Below are positions 1-5,890 of a stretch of DNA of 50,126 nucleotides, piece after piece. Source of the stretch: Bariatricus massiliensis (GTDB lineage Bacteria; Bacillota; Clostridia; Lachnospirales; Lachnospiraceae); contig NZ_LT574832.1 of assembly GCF_900086725.1 (NCBI RefSeq), positions 1 through 50,126 of the forward strand. The letters run 5' to 3'. The position numbers were made by a program, and so were the translations under genes. The first letter of the stretch is position 1. Every line of letters starts with the position of its first letter. The notes under the pieces are model-generated. The model worked only from the letters and a program-made list of their open reading frames with translations, searched no databases and was not told the origin of the DNA.

Positions 1-24
1 GCGTTGCCCCCTTTGGAAACCCCC

Positions 25-78
25 ACAAGAAAAGGCGGTACGCTACCCCTCCACGGGGCGCATACCGCCTTTTCTTGT
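25..78. repeat. Large perfect inverted repeat, probable mobile-element end
   Basis: Positions 25-40 and 63-78 are perfect 16-base inverted complements (ACAAGAAAAGGCGGTA and its complement), with a GC-rich inner part containing a CCCC/GGGG pairing. Nothing coding is convincing here. Similar hairpins occur next to mobilization genes of clostridial conjugative elements (recollection, not searched). The regulator fragment just to the right is cut off, which supports an element junction near 140-150. Confidence 0.5.
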
Positions 79-138
79 TATCCAGCCCTCCGGCTGTATC
101 GGTTGAGCAAAAGTCCGCGTGGGATTGATGTGGTATCT

Positions 139-267
139 TTAACTTTGGGAAACTCCAGACTCCCATTTAGATATTGCTGTTCTCGAAACATATAATTCAT
201 TTGCAAGTTCTTCTTGCGTCATTCCTTTAGTTTTCCTAAGCTCTTGTAATTTTTCATTAAACTCCAA
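139..267 (-). pseudogene. Truncated XRE-family helix-turn-helix regulator
   Basis: Reading the minus strand from a TTG codon at 267, preceded by GGAG, gives 42 residues that begin like common clostridial XRE regulators and contain the HTH core (GMTQEELANELYVSRTAISKWESG). The family then normally continues with a second half of the HTH domain and often membrane segments. Here the reading frame ends four residues after WESG, in sequence unlike the family. The gene is therefore cut at its recognition helix region, probably by insertion or deletion of the mobile-element material at 1-140. It is unlikely to encode a working DNA-binding protein. Confidence 0.6.
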
Positions 268-321
268 GGGGTGGTCTCCTTCGCAAATTCAATTTTTCCT
301 CAATGACAAATTGGAAGTTAT

Positions 322-882
322 CTAATACTTAGTGTATGTGTATACATCAACAGTTACAATTTCTTGACCGCCCCAATTTTTTTCTTGCAAAGTAAAATCT
401 TCTTTTACAAATTTATTATTTAATAACACTTTTGATGAATATATATTCTCTGGCATAACAAATGCCTGAAGAGTTGTAATATTAACTTCATTTACTAAAT
501 ATTCTATCATTAATTTCAAAGCGTTTGTTGCAATTTTTTTATTCCAATAGTCCTCATTTAGACGGTAGCCCACTGTTATTTTATTTTCTTTCTTTTTAAA
601 GTCAAACATTTCTGCTAAACCTACAAGTCTATTAGGGCTATCTTTTAAATAAATCCCTGCAATTATATACTTTTTATTTGCAAAATCTTTTCCGCCAAGA
701 TTTTTGATTGCTGTCTCTAATACTTTTTTACTCTTTTTATATAGAAAAGGCGGTATATACTTATACACATTATCATTGTTGCTTATCTCTGACAACGCTG
801 CAATGTCATTTGATTCCATTTTTCTTATAATCACTTTATCGTTTTCTAAATATGGAAATACATCAAATAATTCTGTCATCAT
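322..882 (-). CDS. GNAT-family N-acetyltransferase (RimJ/RimL type)
   Basis: A 186-residue protein with the GNAT acetyltransferase layout: an N-terminal strand with DKVIIRKMESNDIAAL, a central region, and the acetyl-CoA-binding part around VGYRLNEDYWNKKIATNALKLMIEYL, followed by NIYSSKVLLNNKFVKE. This pattern is typical of RimJ/RimL-like transferases acting on protein N-termini or small molecules; the substrate cannot be told. The start has two adjacent ATGs at 880-882 and 877-879 after AAGGAG. Its first 20 bases overlap the end of a small membrane protein gene, so it probably belongs to the same transcript as the ABC transporter. An internal 21-base stretch (780-800) is repeated at 2825-2845. 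Confidence 0.8.
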   Translation of the reverse strand: MMTELFDVFPYLENDKVIIRKMESNDIAALSEISNNDNVYKYIPPFLYKKSKKVLETAIKNLGGKDFANKKYIIAGIYLKDSPNRLVGLAEMFDFKKKENKITVGYRLNEDYWNKKIATNALKLMIEYLVNEVNITTLQAFVMPENIYSSKVLLNNKFVKEDFTLQEKNWGGQEIVTVDVYTYTKY

Positions 883-1111
883 AATCTCCTTTAGTTTTTA
901 TCAATGCTAAAGTACTGGACACCTTATTTCTTTTACTTTCTAATTTTCTTCCAATTATGTCAAGTAATCCAAATATAATCAGGCTGACAAGTACTGCCCC
1001 TAATACTACTGGCTTTACGCTTTCTGTTAAATCTCCAAAAAGCAACATTAGCATAAACTCTGCTCCACCTAAAAGTGTAGAAACTTGAATAATCCTAATA
1101 ATATATTTCAT
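863..1111 (-). CDS. Small two-helix membrane protein, function unknown
   Basis: An 82-residue protein starting MKYIIRIIQVSTLL, with an apparent transmembrane segment near residues 5-25 and a second near 33-52 (VVLGAVLVSLIIFGLLDIIG), then a basic tail. A longer frame extends to 1174, but the ATG at 1111 is preceded by a good GGAGAGA ribosome site, so I chose it. It lies between the ABC permease and the GNAT gene on the same strand and overlaps the latter, which suggests an accessory protein of the exporter operon. I do not recognise a family. Confidence 0.55.
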   Translation of the reverse strand: MKYIIRIIQVSTLLGGAEFMLMLLFGDLTESVKPVVLGAVLVSLIIFGLLDIIGRKLESKRNKVSSTLALIKTKGDYDDRII

Positions 1112-1190
1112 ACTTATATCTCTCCTTCCATAGCTGAAACACTTAATTTTGACAACCTCTAATTTTTTCTCCACATATTGTATTCATGTT

Positions 1191-1973
1191 TTAATAATTA
1201 TCAAATGCTCCATATCTCTTTTCATATCGCAAAGCAAACCGGAAACAGACTGTCCCTGCAATCGCCCACAATATATTGACAATAACATATACAAGAATCA
1301 GATAATTTGATACTTTATTTCCCAAATAAATGTCTCTTACAATATCGATCCCACTCGTAAATGGTATCAAATATATAACGGACGCCCTTGAAGGTGATAT
1401 TGCATTTGTTACAAAAAGTAACATTGTTTGTACAACTAAAATTAAAGAGCCCACTTTTTTCTCACATATGCAAATACTCCCAAATATCAGTCCTATTCCG
1501 TACATTCCAACAAGTGAAAATAAGCTGACAAATATCGCCAATATAATAATTTTAAGATCGTTACTACTATATCCCACTACCGCATTACCAAAAATAATAA
1601 TTCCAACGTATGTTACCAAATGGATCAAGCAGCTAATTACTAATTTTATAAACAAGATCCCCTCCATATGAAATTTAGATTGCAGCCTGATTTCAAAAAT
1701 TCCATGAGACGTTTCGTCGGAGACTGTCCCTACACAATATCCTAAAGCCGCACTCGCATTTTGCCAGAAAATATATCCTATTAGAACTAGAATATATCCA
1801 CCTGCCTCACTCGTATTATAAAATGATACAAATCCTTGAGTTGACCCCATAAAATAGACAGCGAGAAAGGTTCCTGTAAATACTAGAAAATCCATAAACA
1901 ATCCTATACGATACTGTAGATATTCTTTTGTATCTAAAATCATCTCCCACTTTATGGCATTAAAATACTTCAT
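1191..1973 (-). CDS. ABC-2 type transporter permease
   Basis: A 260-residue integral membrane protein with six predicted transmembrane stretches (for example LFMDFLVFTGTFLAVYFM, GGYILVLIGYIFW, IIILAIFVSLFSLVGMYGIGLIFG, VSNYLILVYVIVNILWAIAG). The size and topology fit ABC-2 permeases, as in antibiotic or bacteriocin exporters. The start overlaps the end of the ATPase gene by 14 bases, showing translational coupling. With the ATPase it should form a membrane exporter; the exported compound is unknown. There is no precursor peptide gene nearby that I can see. Confidence 0.8.
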   Translation of the reverse strand: MKYFNAIKWEMILDTKEYLQYRIGLFMDFLVFTGTFLAVYFMGSTQGFVSFYNTSEAGGYILVLIGYIFWQNASAALGYCVGTVSDETSHGIFEIRLQSKFHMEGILFIKLVISCLIHLVTYVGIIIFGNAVVGYSSNDLKIIILAIFVSLFSLVGMYGIGLIFGSICICEKKVGSLILVVQTMLLFVTNAISPSRASVIYLIPFTSGIDIVRDIYLGNKVSNYLILVYVIVNILWAIAGTVCFRFALRYEKRYGAFDNY

Positions 1974-2688
1974 TATTGTCCATCCCCCTCCTCTTTTCCA
2001 AATAGATTTCTCTTATCTCTTCCGTTCCCATTGCCCGGTCCTCTTCTCCCCCATTTTTTCCCTTGAATATAAAAATATAGTGCTCCACTAACTCATTTAA
2101 GAACTCTAGGTCATGGGACGATATTATAAAAGTTTTGTGATATGTCTTCGCCAAATCTTTAATTAAGTTTTTCATTTCTACCTGTGACTCAATATCTAAT
2201 CCGTTTGACGGTTCATCCATAATCAGGACTTTCATATCAGTACATAGACCACACAATAGCATAGCTTTCTTTTTTTCTCCCGTTGAAAGGGTCTCCACCC
2301 TTCTTTTTAAAAACTGGGAGAAATGTAGTTCATTTGCATACTTTTCAATAAGATTCTTTACTTCTTTTTCTTTGCTCCCTTTCATGGCAGCAAAAAACAT
2401 AATATTGTCATAAACTGTATTTTTATATCGTATTCCTCGTTCTCCTGCTGGAATAAGAACAATATTTTCTTTACACCACTTCATATAATTGTCCTCTTCT
2501 CTTACCCGCATGGTCCCAGATGAATAATCCAATAATCCGGTCAATACTTTTAAAAAGGTAGTTTTCCCGGCTCCATTAGGTCCCAGCAATCCATAAATAC
2601 CATCTTTAGTCAAATCTATTGTTACGCTGAAATCAAAAAGTACCTGTTTGTTTTTATAAAATTTATTAACATTTTTTACTTCAATCAT
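1960..2688 (-). CDS. ABC transporter ATP-binding protein
   Basis: A 242-residue ABC ATPase. Walker A is GPNGAGKT near residue 37, the signature is LSTGEKKKA (a variant of LSGGQ), Walker B is VLIMDEPSNGLD, and the switch histidine is in IISSHD. It powers the permease whose gene it overlaps. The ATG at 2688 follows GGGGAGAGG. The class is the CcmA/drug-export type with a single ATPase domain. Confidence 0.87.
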   Translation of the reverse strand: MIEVKNVNKFYKNKQVLFDFSVTIDLTKDGIYGLLGPNGAGKTTFLKVLTGLLDYSSGTMRVREEDNYMKWCKENIVLIPAGERGIRYKNTVYDNIMFFAAMKGSKEKEVKNLIEKYANELHFSQFLKRRVETLSTGEKKKAMLLCGLCTDMKVLIMDEPSNGLDIESQVEMKNLIKDLAKTYHKTFIISSHDLEFLNELVEHYIFIFKGKNGGEEDRAMGTEEIREIYLEKRRGMDNNEVF

Positions 2689-2741
2689 ACCTCTCCCCTA
2701 CACTTTCTTTTTATTCCTTATCAAATTCAAATTTATTGTTT

Positions 2742-2823
2742 TCATTGTATCACATAACCAAAAGATTTTCTATCCGCATATAAATGATACATCAGTGTAT
2801 GCCATTGCTTCACGCAGGGCATA
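2742..2823 (-). pseudogene. Relic 3' end of a small accessory gene (copy of the gene at 4357)
   Basis: The minus-strand frame ends DRKSFGYVI, matching the C-terminus DRKSCGCVI of the small protein encoded at 4357-4554. The DNA stays alike past the stop codon. The matching leader of the intact copy (4671-4705) also has a diverged counterpart at 3004-3038. The body between has been replaced by unrelated sequence that includes a tRNA-derived repeat. It reads as a broken, diverged duplicate. A 63-residue open frame (2742-2933) crosses the junction but is unlikely to be real. Confidence 0.45.
2744..2749 (-). promoter_or_regulatory. Candidate extended -10 promoter for the ABC operon
   Basis: On the minus strand TGATACAAT lies about 55 bases upstream of the ABC ATPase start: TACAAT preceded by TGA, an extended -10 form. 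The -35 is poor. It is embedded in the relic 3' end of a small gene, matching the arrangement at 4356-4361. Confidence 0.35.
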
Positions 2824-2824
2824 C

Positions 2825-2845
2825 TGCTTATCTCTGACAACGCTG
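2825..2845. repeat. 21-bp direct repeat shared with the GNAT gene (780-800)
   Basis: Positions 2825-2845 are identical to 780-800, which lie inside the GNAT coding sequence, and both copies are in the same orientation. The last five bases (CGCTG) overlap the tRNA-derived repeat. The 37-base block 2825-2861 is therefore a chimera of the two sources, joined at the shared CGCTG. Confidence 0.6.
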
Positions 2846-2861
2846 GCCTTCCGCTTAGGAG
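2841..2861. repeat. 21-bp direct repeat of the tRNA-Arg anticodon/T-arm region (attachment-site-like)
   Basis: Exactly 21 bases (CGCTGGCC...CTTAGGAG) are identical to 4843-4863 inside tRNA-Arg. The match stops abruptly on both sides. Length and position within a tRNA gene are typical of core sites used by tyrosine integrases. The 16 bases immediately left plus the first 5 bases of this repeat form a second exact 21-base match to 780-800. Confidence 0.6.
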
Positions 2862-3003
2862 TATGGCTTTTCCGGTATCAAGCAGTTCCCTTATAAGTTT
2901 AACTAATCCCTTTATATCCCTACTGTTCCCCAATTACAAATGTTATCTCGTACCTCCACGTTACTCTGATATTAACTAATTTTACCCCGTCATATTAACA
3001 AGC

Positions 3004-3038
3004 AATTAGCAGGGAGCTTACAATAGCAAGAATAGCTT
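3004..3038. repeat. Diverged copy of the 4671-4705 leader motif
   Basis: AATTAGCAGGGAGC...TAGCAAGAATAGCT resembles AATTAGCAGGAAGGGC...TAGCAAGAATCGCT at 4670-4706, in the same orientation. It sits at about the distance from the relic gene end that the intact copy keeps from its own gene. The rest of 2940-3145 shows nothing else I can interpret. Confidence 0.4.
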
Positions 3039-3145
3039 AACCAATTTGACCAAATTAAGTTATGTTAATTTATGAATAGTATTTTTGATTTCTACTTTTT
3101 GGTTTATCAGGTATAGTCATTTTAAGTTCACCAGATGCAAGCATT

Positions 3146-3337
3146 TTATTCAAGTATTATCTTGGCCATATCTTGACTGGGAGATTGGTCATGACGGTTA
3201 AGAAGTCCCATATATTTATCACATGTCTTACACAAAACCATTATTCCAGACTTTGAAATCTCATATTCTGGCAATGAGCCGCCATAAACAGCACAAGCAA
3301 CTTTTATTTTATCAAATCCACGCCCCCCATGCCTCAA
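3146..3337 (-). CDS. Short open frame of unknown function, possibly a remnant
   Basis: A 63-residue frame with two cysteine pairs of the type VLCKTCDKY that could bind a metal or form a disulfide. It has no clear ribosome site. It lies just after a decayed parA-parB relic on the same strand. I do not recognise a family, and it may be part of the same degraded mobile element rather than a functional gene. Confidence 0.25.
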   Translation of the reverse strand: MRHGGRGFDKIKVACAVYGGSLPEYEISKSGIMVLCKTCDKYMGLLNRHDQSPSQDMAKIILE

Positions 3338-3378
3338 TCATACCACTTTTTAAAAATACATTTTATCTTCATAAACAT

Positions 3379-3727
3379 TTATCTGAATCGGATTGTAGCT
3401 ACTATAAATGGATGTTCTGGAAACTCGTCAATCAATAAAAGGGGTATCTCGCTGTCAAAGACTTTGATTTTCTGACCGTATGCACTTTTAACCAGAGTCG
3501 TGATTTCTTTTGAAATGTTGGTGCGTGGCATGACCATTGTCATTAAGATACCGTTTTTGAACGTCAACGGGTTTATCATCCATGATGTCCTGCATCACCG
3601 TGGAGAGAGTTATGGGAATATCGTCTGGTCTGTTGTAGCCTAAAGCCATTGTAAGATTTGCCTGTGCATCTGCATAAATTAGTAAAACCTTGTTGCCCTG
3701 CTTTGTCAGGACGGCTATGTAAGGTTC
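3379..3727 (-). pseudogene. Decayed mobile-element partition genes: parA remnant joined to parB start
   Basis: Three pieces are visible on the minus strand. From about 3727 the translation AVLTKQGNKVLLIYADAQ, then ITLSTVMQDIMDDKP, matches the part of ParA ATPases just after Walker A; the Walker A motif itself is missing. After a frame change near 3560 it jumps to GILMTMVMPRTN...KIKVFDSEIP, a late part of ParA; the middle, including the IIDCPP-type motif, is deleted. It then runs directly into LLIDEFPEHPFIV, which looks like the start of the ParB domain of conjugative-element ParB proteins. Two deletions therefore explain the block. It is distinct from the chromosomal parAB at 7777-9461. Confidence 0.55.
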
Positions 3728-3734
3728 TTAGAAC

Positions 3735-3770
3735 ACAAAAAAGCCGACTGGCTATTTAAACCAATCGGCT
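3735..3770 (-). terminator. Intrinsic terminator after the DUF1579-like gene
   Basis: On the minus strand AGCCGATTGG and CCAGTCGGCT pair around a 9-base loop and are followed by a run of T. It lies about 70 bases past the stop codon of the gene at 3839-4300. Confidence 0.75.
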
Positions 3771-3838
3771 ATGTATAAACATGTTTTATTAATTTTAGCT
3801 CAGTGACAAACTGGAATTTGTAACATTGTGAACTGTGG

Positions 3839-4300
3839 TTATATGATACGTTCAGCATATATTTCTGCATTTATATACCATTCGCCATTATCTTTTACAG
3901 TGATGTTTTCCCAATGAAAACGATTATCTTCTATACTAGTAAAAATCCACTTTCTTTTTTCATCATTGACGAAAGTTAGCATTATCATGTCATCTTGTTT
4001 TTTTGCTTCAAGTCGTATTATTTTTCCAGTATAACCATAAGCTACATCCCACGCATGCGTATTGGGATTATAGATACGCAACGATGTCCCATATTCATAA
4101 TTAGGCAAGATAATAACATCCTGAATAGCCATTCCTTCAAGAACCCATGAGAAATGCCATTCGCCTTTAATTGTAAGAGAATTGCTACTTTCTATATAGT
4201 CTATCGACCAACTACCGATAAGTTTTCCAAAATAATTAAATGCTTCTGGTAATGCTTCATTCTTACTTTCACTTGCTAATGCTTCAAAAAAATCCTGCAT
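3839..4300 (-). CDS. DUF1579-like (lipocalin-fold type) protein
   Basis: A 153-residue soluble protein. The pattern FGKLIGSWSIDYIE near residue 24, KGEWHFSWVLEGMAIQDVIILP near 45, GTSLRIYNPNTHAWDVAYGYT near 71 and the C-terminal beta-rich part resemble DUF1579-type proteins, which have a lipocalin-like barrel for a small ligand. No catalytic role is known. The ATG at 4300 follows GGAGGAAT. It has its own candidate promoter (4356-4361) and terminator (3735-3770), so it is probably a single-gene unit carried as accessory cargo. Confidence 0.6.
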   Translation of the reverse strand: MQDFFEALASESKNEALPEAFNYFGKLIGSWSIDYIESSNSLTIKGEWHFSWVLEGMAIQDVIILPNYEYGTSLRIYNPNTHAWDVAYGYTGKIIRLEAKKQDDMIMLTFVNDEKRKWIFTSIEDNRFHWENITVKDNGEWYINAEIYAERII

Positions 4301-4355
4301 TGGTAATTCCTCCAGTATAAATAAGTTCTATTACAAATTCTGAATTGTCTTTTTA

Positions 4356-4361
4356 ATTATA
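4356..4361 (-). promoter_or_regulatory. Candidate extended -10 promoter for the DUF1579-like gene
   Basis: The minus strand reads TGTGATATAAT, an extended -10 (TGA before TATAAT), overlapping the stop codon of the small gene at 4357. A convincing -35 is absent. The same feature occurs in the relic copy at 2744. Confidence 0.4.
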
Positions 4362-4554
4362 TCACACACCCACAAGATTTCCTATCCACTTTGACTTTCT
4401 TCACAGGTGCTTTTGTCATCTTAAAAATAAGTTCATCAACACAGTCTGTATATCTGCCTTGTTGAATTAGTTCGTTTTTCAATTCCACAAGGCTCTGTAA
4501 CAAAAATGTTCTTTCTTGGCCATCCACATACAAATAATATTTTTTATCTCTCAT
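4357..4554 (-). CDS. Small accessory protein of unknown function
   Basis: A 65-residue protein starting MRDKKYYLYVDGQERTFLLQSLVELKNELIQQGRYTDCVDELIFKMTKA. The longer frame to 4611 is unlikely because GGAGGTGCACTT directly precedes the ATG at 4554. Proteins of this kind are common on clostridial mobile elements (recollection), but no function is known to me. The C-terminus ends in KVDRKSCGCVI with two cysteines. A diverged, broken copy of its 3' part lies at 2742-2823. Confidence 0.55.
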   Translation of the reverse strand: MRDKKYYLYVDGQERTFLLQSLVELKNELIQQGRYTDCVDELIFKMTKAPVKKVKVDRKSCGCVI

Positions 4555-4670
4555 AAGTGCACCTCCATCCTTTTTCATCATTATAAAGAAAAATCTATTC
4601 AAAGATGCCATGATCAGGACTAATTAATCTTAGAAAGCACCCCTTTGTACTGGCAACTCTCGCCTTTCAA

Positions 4671-4716
4671 ATTAGCAGGAAGGGCATTTCCATTAGCAAG
4701 AATCGCTCCTGCTAAT
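4671..4716. repeat. 10-bp perfect inverted repeat upstream of the small gene
   Basis: ATTAGCAGGA (4671-4680) and TCCTGCTAAT (4707-4716) are perfect complements around a 26-base loop. It lies between the small gene and the tRNA-Arg terminator, and a diverged half copy is at 3004-3038. It could be a protein-binding site or an RNA hairpin in the leader. Confidence 0.45.
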
Positions 4717-4759
4717 CGGAAATTGCTATGGGTTCAAATTTTCTCAGAAAATAGAAAAT

Positions 4760-4810
4760 GCCGAAAACCTTGAAACGAGAAACTGCTTTTCTCACTTCCA
4801 GATTTTCGGC
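4760..4810 (-). terminator. Terminator hairpin downstream of tRNA-Arg
   Basis: GCCGAAAA (4760-4767) pairs with TTTTCGGC (4803-4810), with an inner GAGAAA/TTTCTC stem. On the minus strand it follows the tRNA 3' end by about 10 bases and is followed by ATTTTCTATTTTC. Confidence 0.6.
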
Positions 4811-4821
4811 GGTGTTCTTAA

Positions 4822-4895
4822 CGTTCCTGAGCGGATTCGAACCGCTGGCCTTCCGCTTAGGAGGCGGACGCTCTATCCTGCTGAGCTACAGAAAC
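4822..4895 (-). tRNA. tRNA-Arg (anticodon CCU)
   Basis: A full cloverleaf can be drawn on the minus strand: acceptor GTTTCTG with CAGGAAC (one G-U pair), D arm GCTC/GAGC, anticodon stem TCCGC/GCGGA with loop CTCCTAA giving anticodon CCU, and T arm AGCGG-TTCGAAT-CCGCT. The discriminator base is G and CCA is not encoded. Positions 4843-4863, anticodon loop to T stem, are duplicated at 2841-2861, so this tRNA probably served as an integration site. Confidence 0.93.
4843..4863. repeat. 21-bp repeat inside tRNA-Arg (attachment-site-like)
   Basis: This is the partner of 2841-2861. It spans the anticodon loop, 3' anticodon stem, variable loop and the start of the T stem, the usual crossover region for integrases that target tRNA genes. 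No integrase gene is present between the copies, which fits an element reduced by deletion. Confidence 0.6.
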
Positions 4896-4962
4896 ATTCA
4901 AAATAGCATTATTAACTTTTTCTAAATGATCTTACACAAAACAGTTCATTCATGCAAAATTT

Positions 4963-4991
4963 ATTCTAGCACAAATTCGCTGTTTTGTGAA
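4963..4991 (-). promoter_or_regulatory. Promoter for tRNA-Arg
   Basis: On the minus strand TTCACA, a 17-base spacer, then TAGAAT preceded by TGC (extended -10). It faces tRNA-Arg, whose 5' end is about 68 bases downstream of the -10. Confidence 0.65.
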
Positions 4992-4992
4992 G

Positions 4993-5868
4993 TTAAAAAT
5001 TTATATAACCTTGCAGCCAAATATTAGCCTTAAATCTTCTACCAATTTCAGGCTCCCCAGTTACACTTTTTACAGGCACACATATATCGAATTGAAGCTC
5101 ATTCACATCGAGAGTCAGTACATAGATTTCTTCCTTTGTCAGCTTATTTTCTACTGTGTCCATATCAAGTATCTCACCGAGAACAGAATACTGGTCGCAT
5201 TCTACCCCATAAGGCATAAAATAGGTGTCTACGATACTGAAAATATCTTCATCCGCCAAACGCTTTGACACTTGGGAATACGTGTCTATATCATCCAGTG
5301 TAAGACTCTCGATTGCCTCGGTGTCCCCCTGCCTTGCGGCGCTCAGCAGCATCATACGGTTTCTTGACTCTTCTTTGCGCATCTGCTCCTGTTCTTTGCT
5401 CTTCAGAACGGGGAACAAGACTGTTCCTGATACTGCCAGACCGGCTAGCGTAACGGACGTTGAGCTTTTCGGTATCTGGCCATTCTGCACCTCTTTTATG
5501 TAATCCATCCCATTTTGAAGATGGAAAATCAGGCTTACCCCGACTTTCGCATCTTCACAGATACCCACGTAGGACTCTCTGTCAATTCTCCGCTCCACGA
5601 TAATGTCCGCATAGGATGTAATACCGGTTCCTTCAAAATATGGCAGATAATACTCTCTATCAAATATTTCGTTTTCATCAATCTGACCATAGGAACAGAT
5701 TCCGATTCCTGTTCCAAACTCTTTCTTCAACTCACAGTAATCCAGATTCTCCTCCAAAGAGATTCTTTCGTACCCGCTGAAGTTCTCCTCGGCCTGATAC
5801 AAAATTTGATTCCATTCTTTTTCAGAATCAATGTCCTGAAAACCAATTGCCTTAATATATTTATGCAC
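4993..5868 (-). CDS. DUF3881 family protein
   Basis: A 291-residue protein starting MHKYIKAIGFQDI, which I recognise as the Lachnospiraceae family DUF3881, usually found beside serS. The first half is acidic and soluble. Residues about 140-160 (SVTLAGLAVSGTVLFPVL) form a short hydrophobic stretch, followed by an Arg/Glu-rich segment (KSKEQEQMRKEESRNRMML). No catalytic motif is apparent and the function is unknown. It starts 22 bases after serS, so it is likely the last gene of the parA-parB-DUF4446-serS transcript. The next sequence is the tRNA promoter; I see no terminator between. Confidence 0.75.
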   Translation of the reverse strand: MHKYIKAIGFQDIDSEKEWNQILYQAEENFSGYERISLEENLDYCELKKEFGTGIGICSYGQIDENEIFDREYYLPYFEGTGITSYADIIVERRIDRESYVGICEDAKVGVSLIFHLQNGMDYIKEVQNGQIPKSSTSVTLAGLAVSGTVLFPVLKSKEQEQMRKEESRNRMMLLSAARQGDTEAIESLTLDDIDTYSQVSKRLADEDIFSIVDTYFMPYGVECDQYSVLGEILDMDTVENKLTKEEIYVLTLDVNELQFDICVPVKSVTGEPEIGRRFKANIWLQGYINF

Positions 5869-5890
5869 GGTCTATCCTCATCTATTATTA

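Noticed and set aside
4..195. 63-residue plus-strand open frame at the left edge
   Set aside because: It spans the inverted repeat and the truncated regulator on the other strand, has no ribosome site and no protein-like pattern.
3223..3438. 71-residue plus-strand open frame in the decayed element region
   Set aside because: Composition is unlike a protein, no ribosome site, and it lies opposite decayed minus-strand coding sequence.
2862..4842. An intact integrative element between the tRNA-derived repeats
   Set aside because: No integrase, excisionase or mobilization gene is present; only relics and cargo genes remain.
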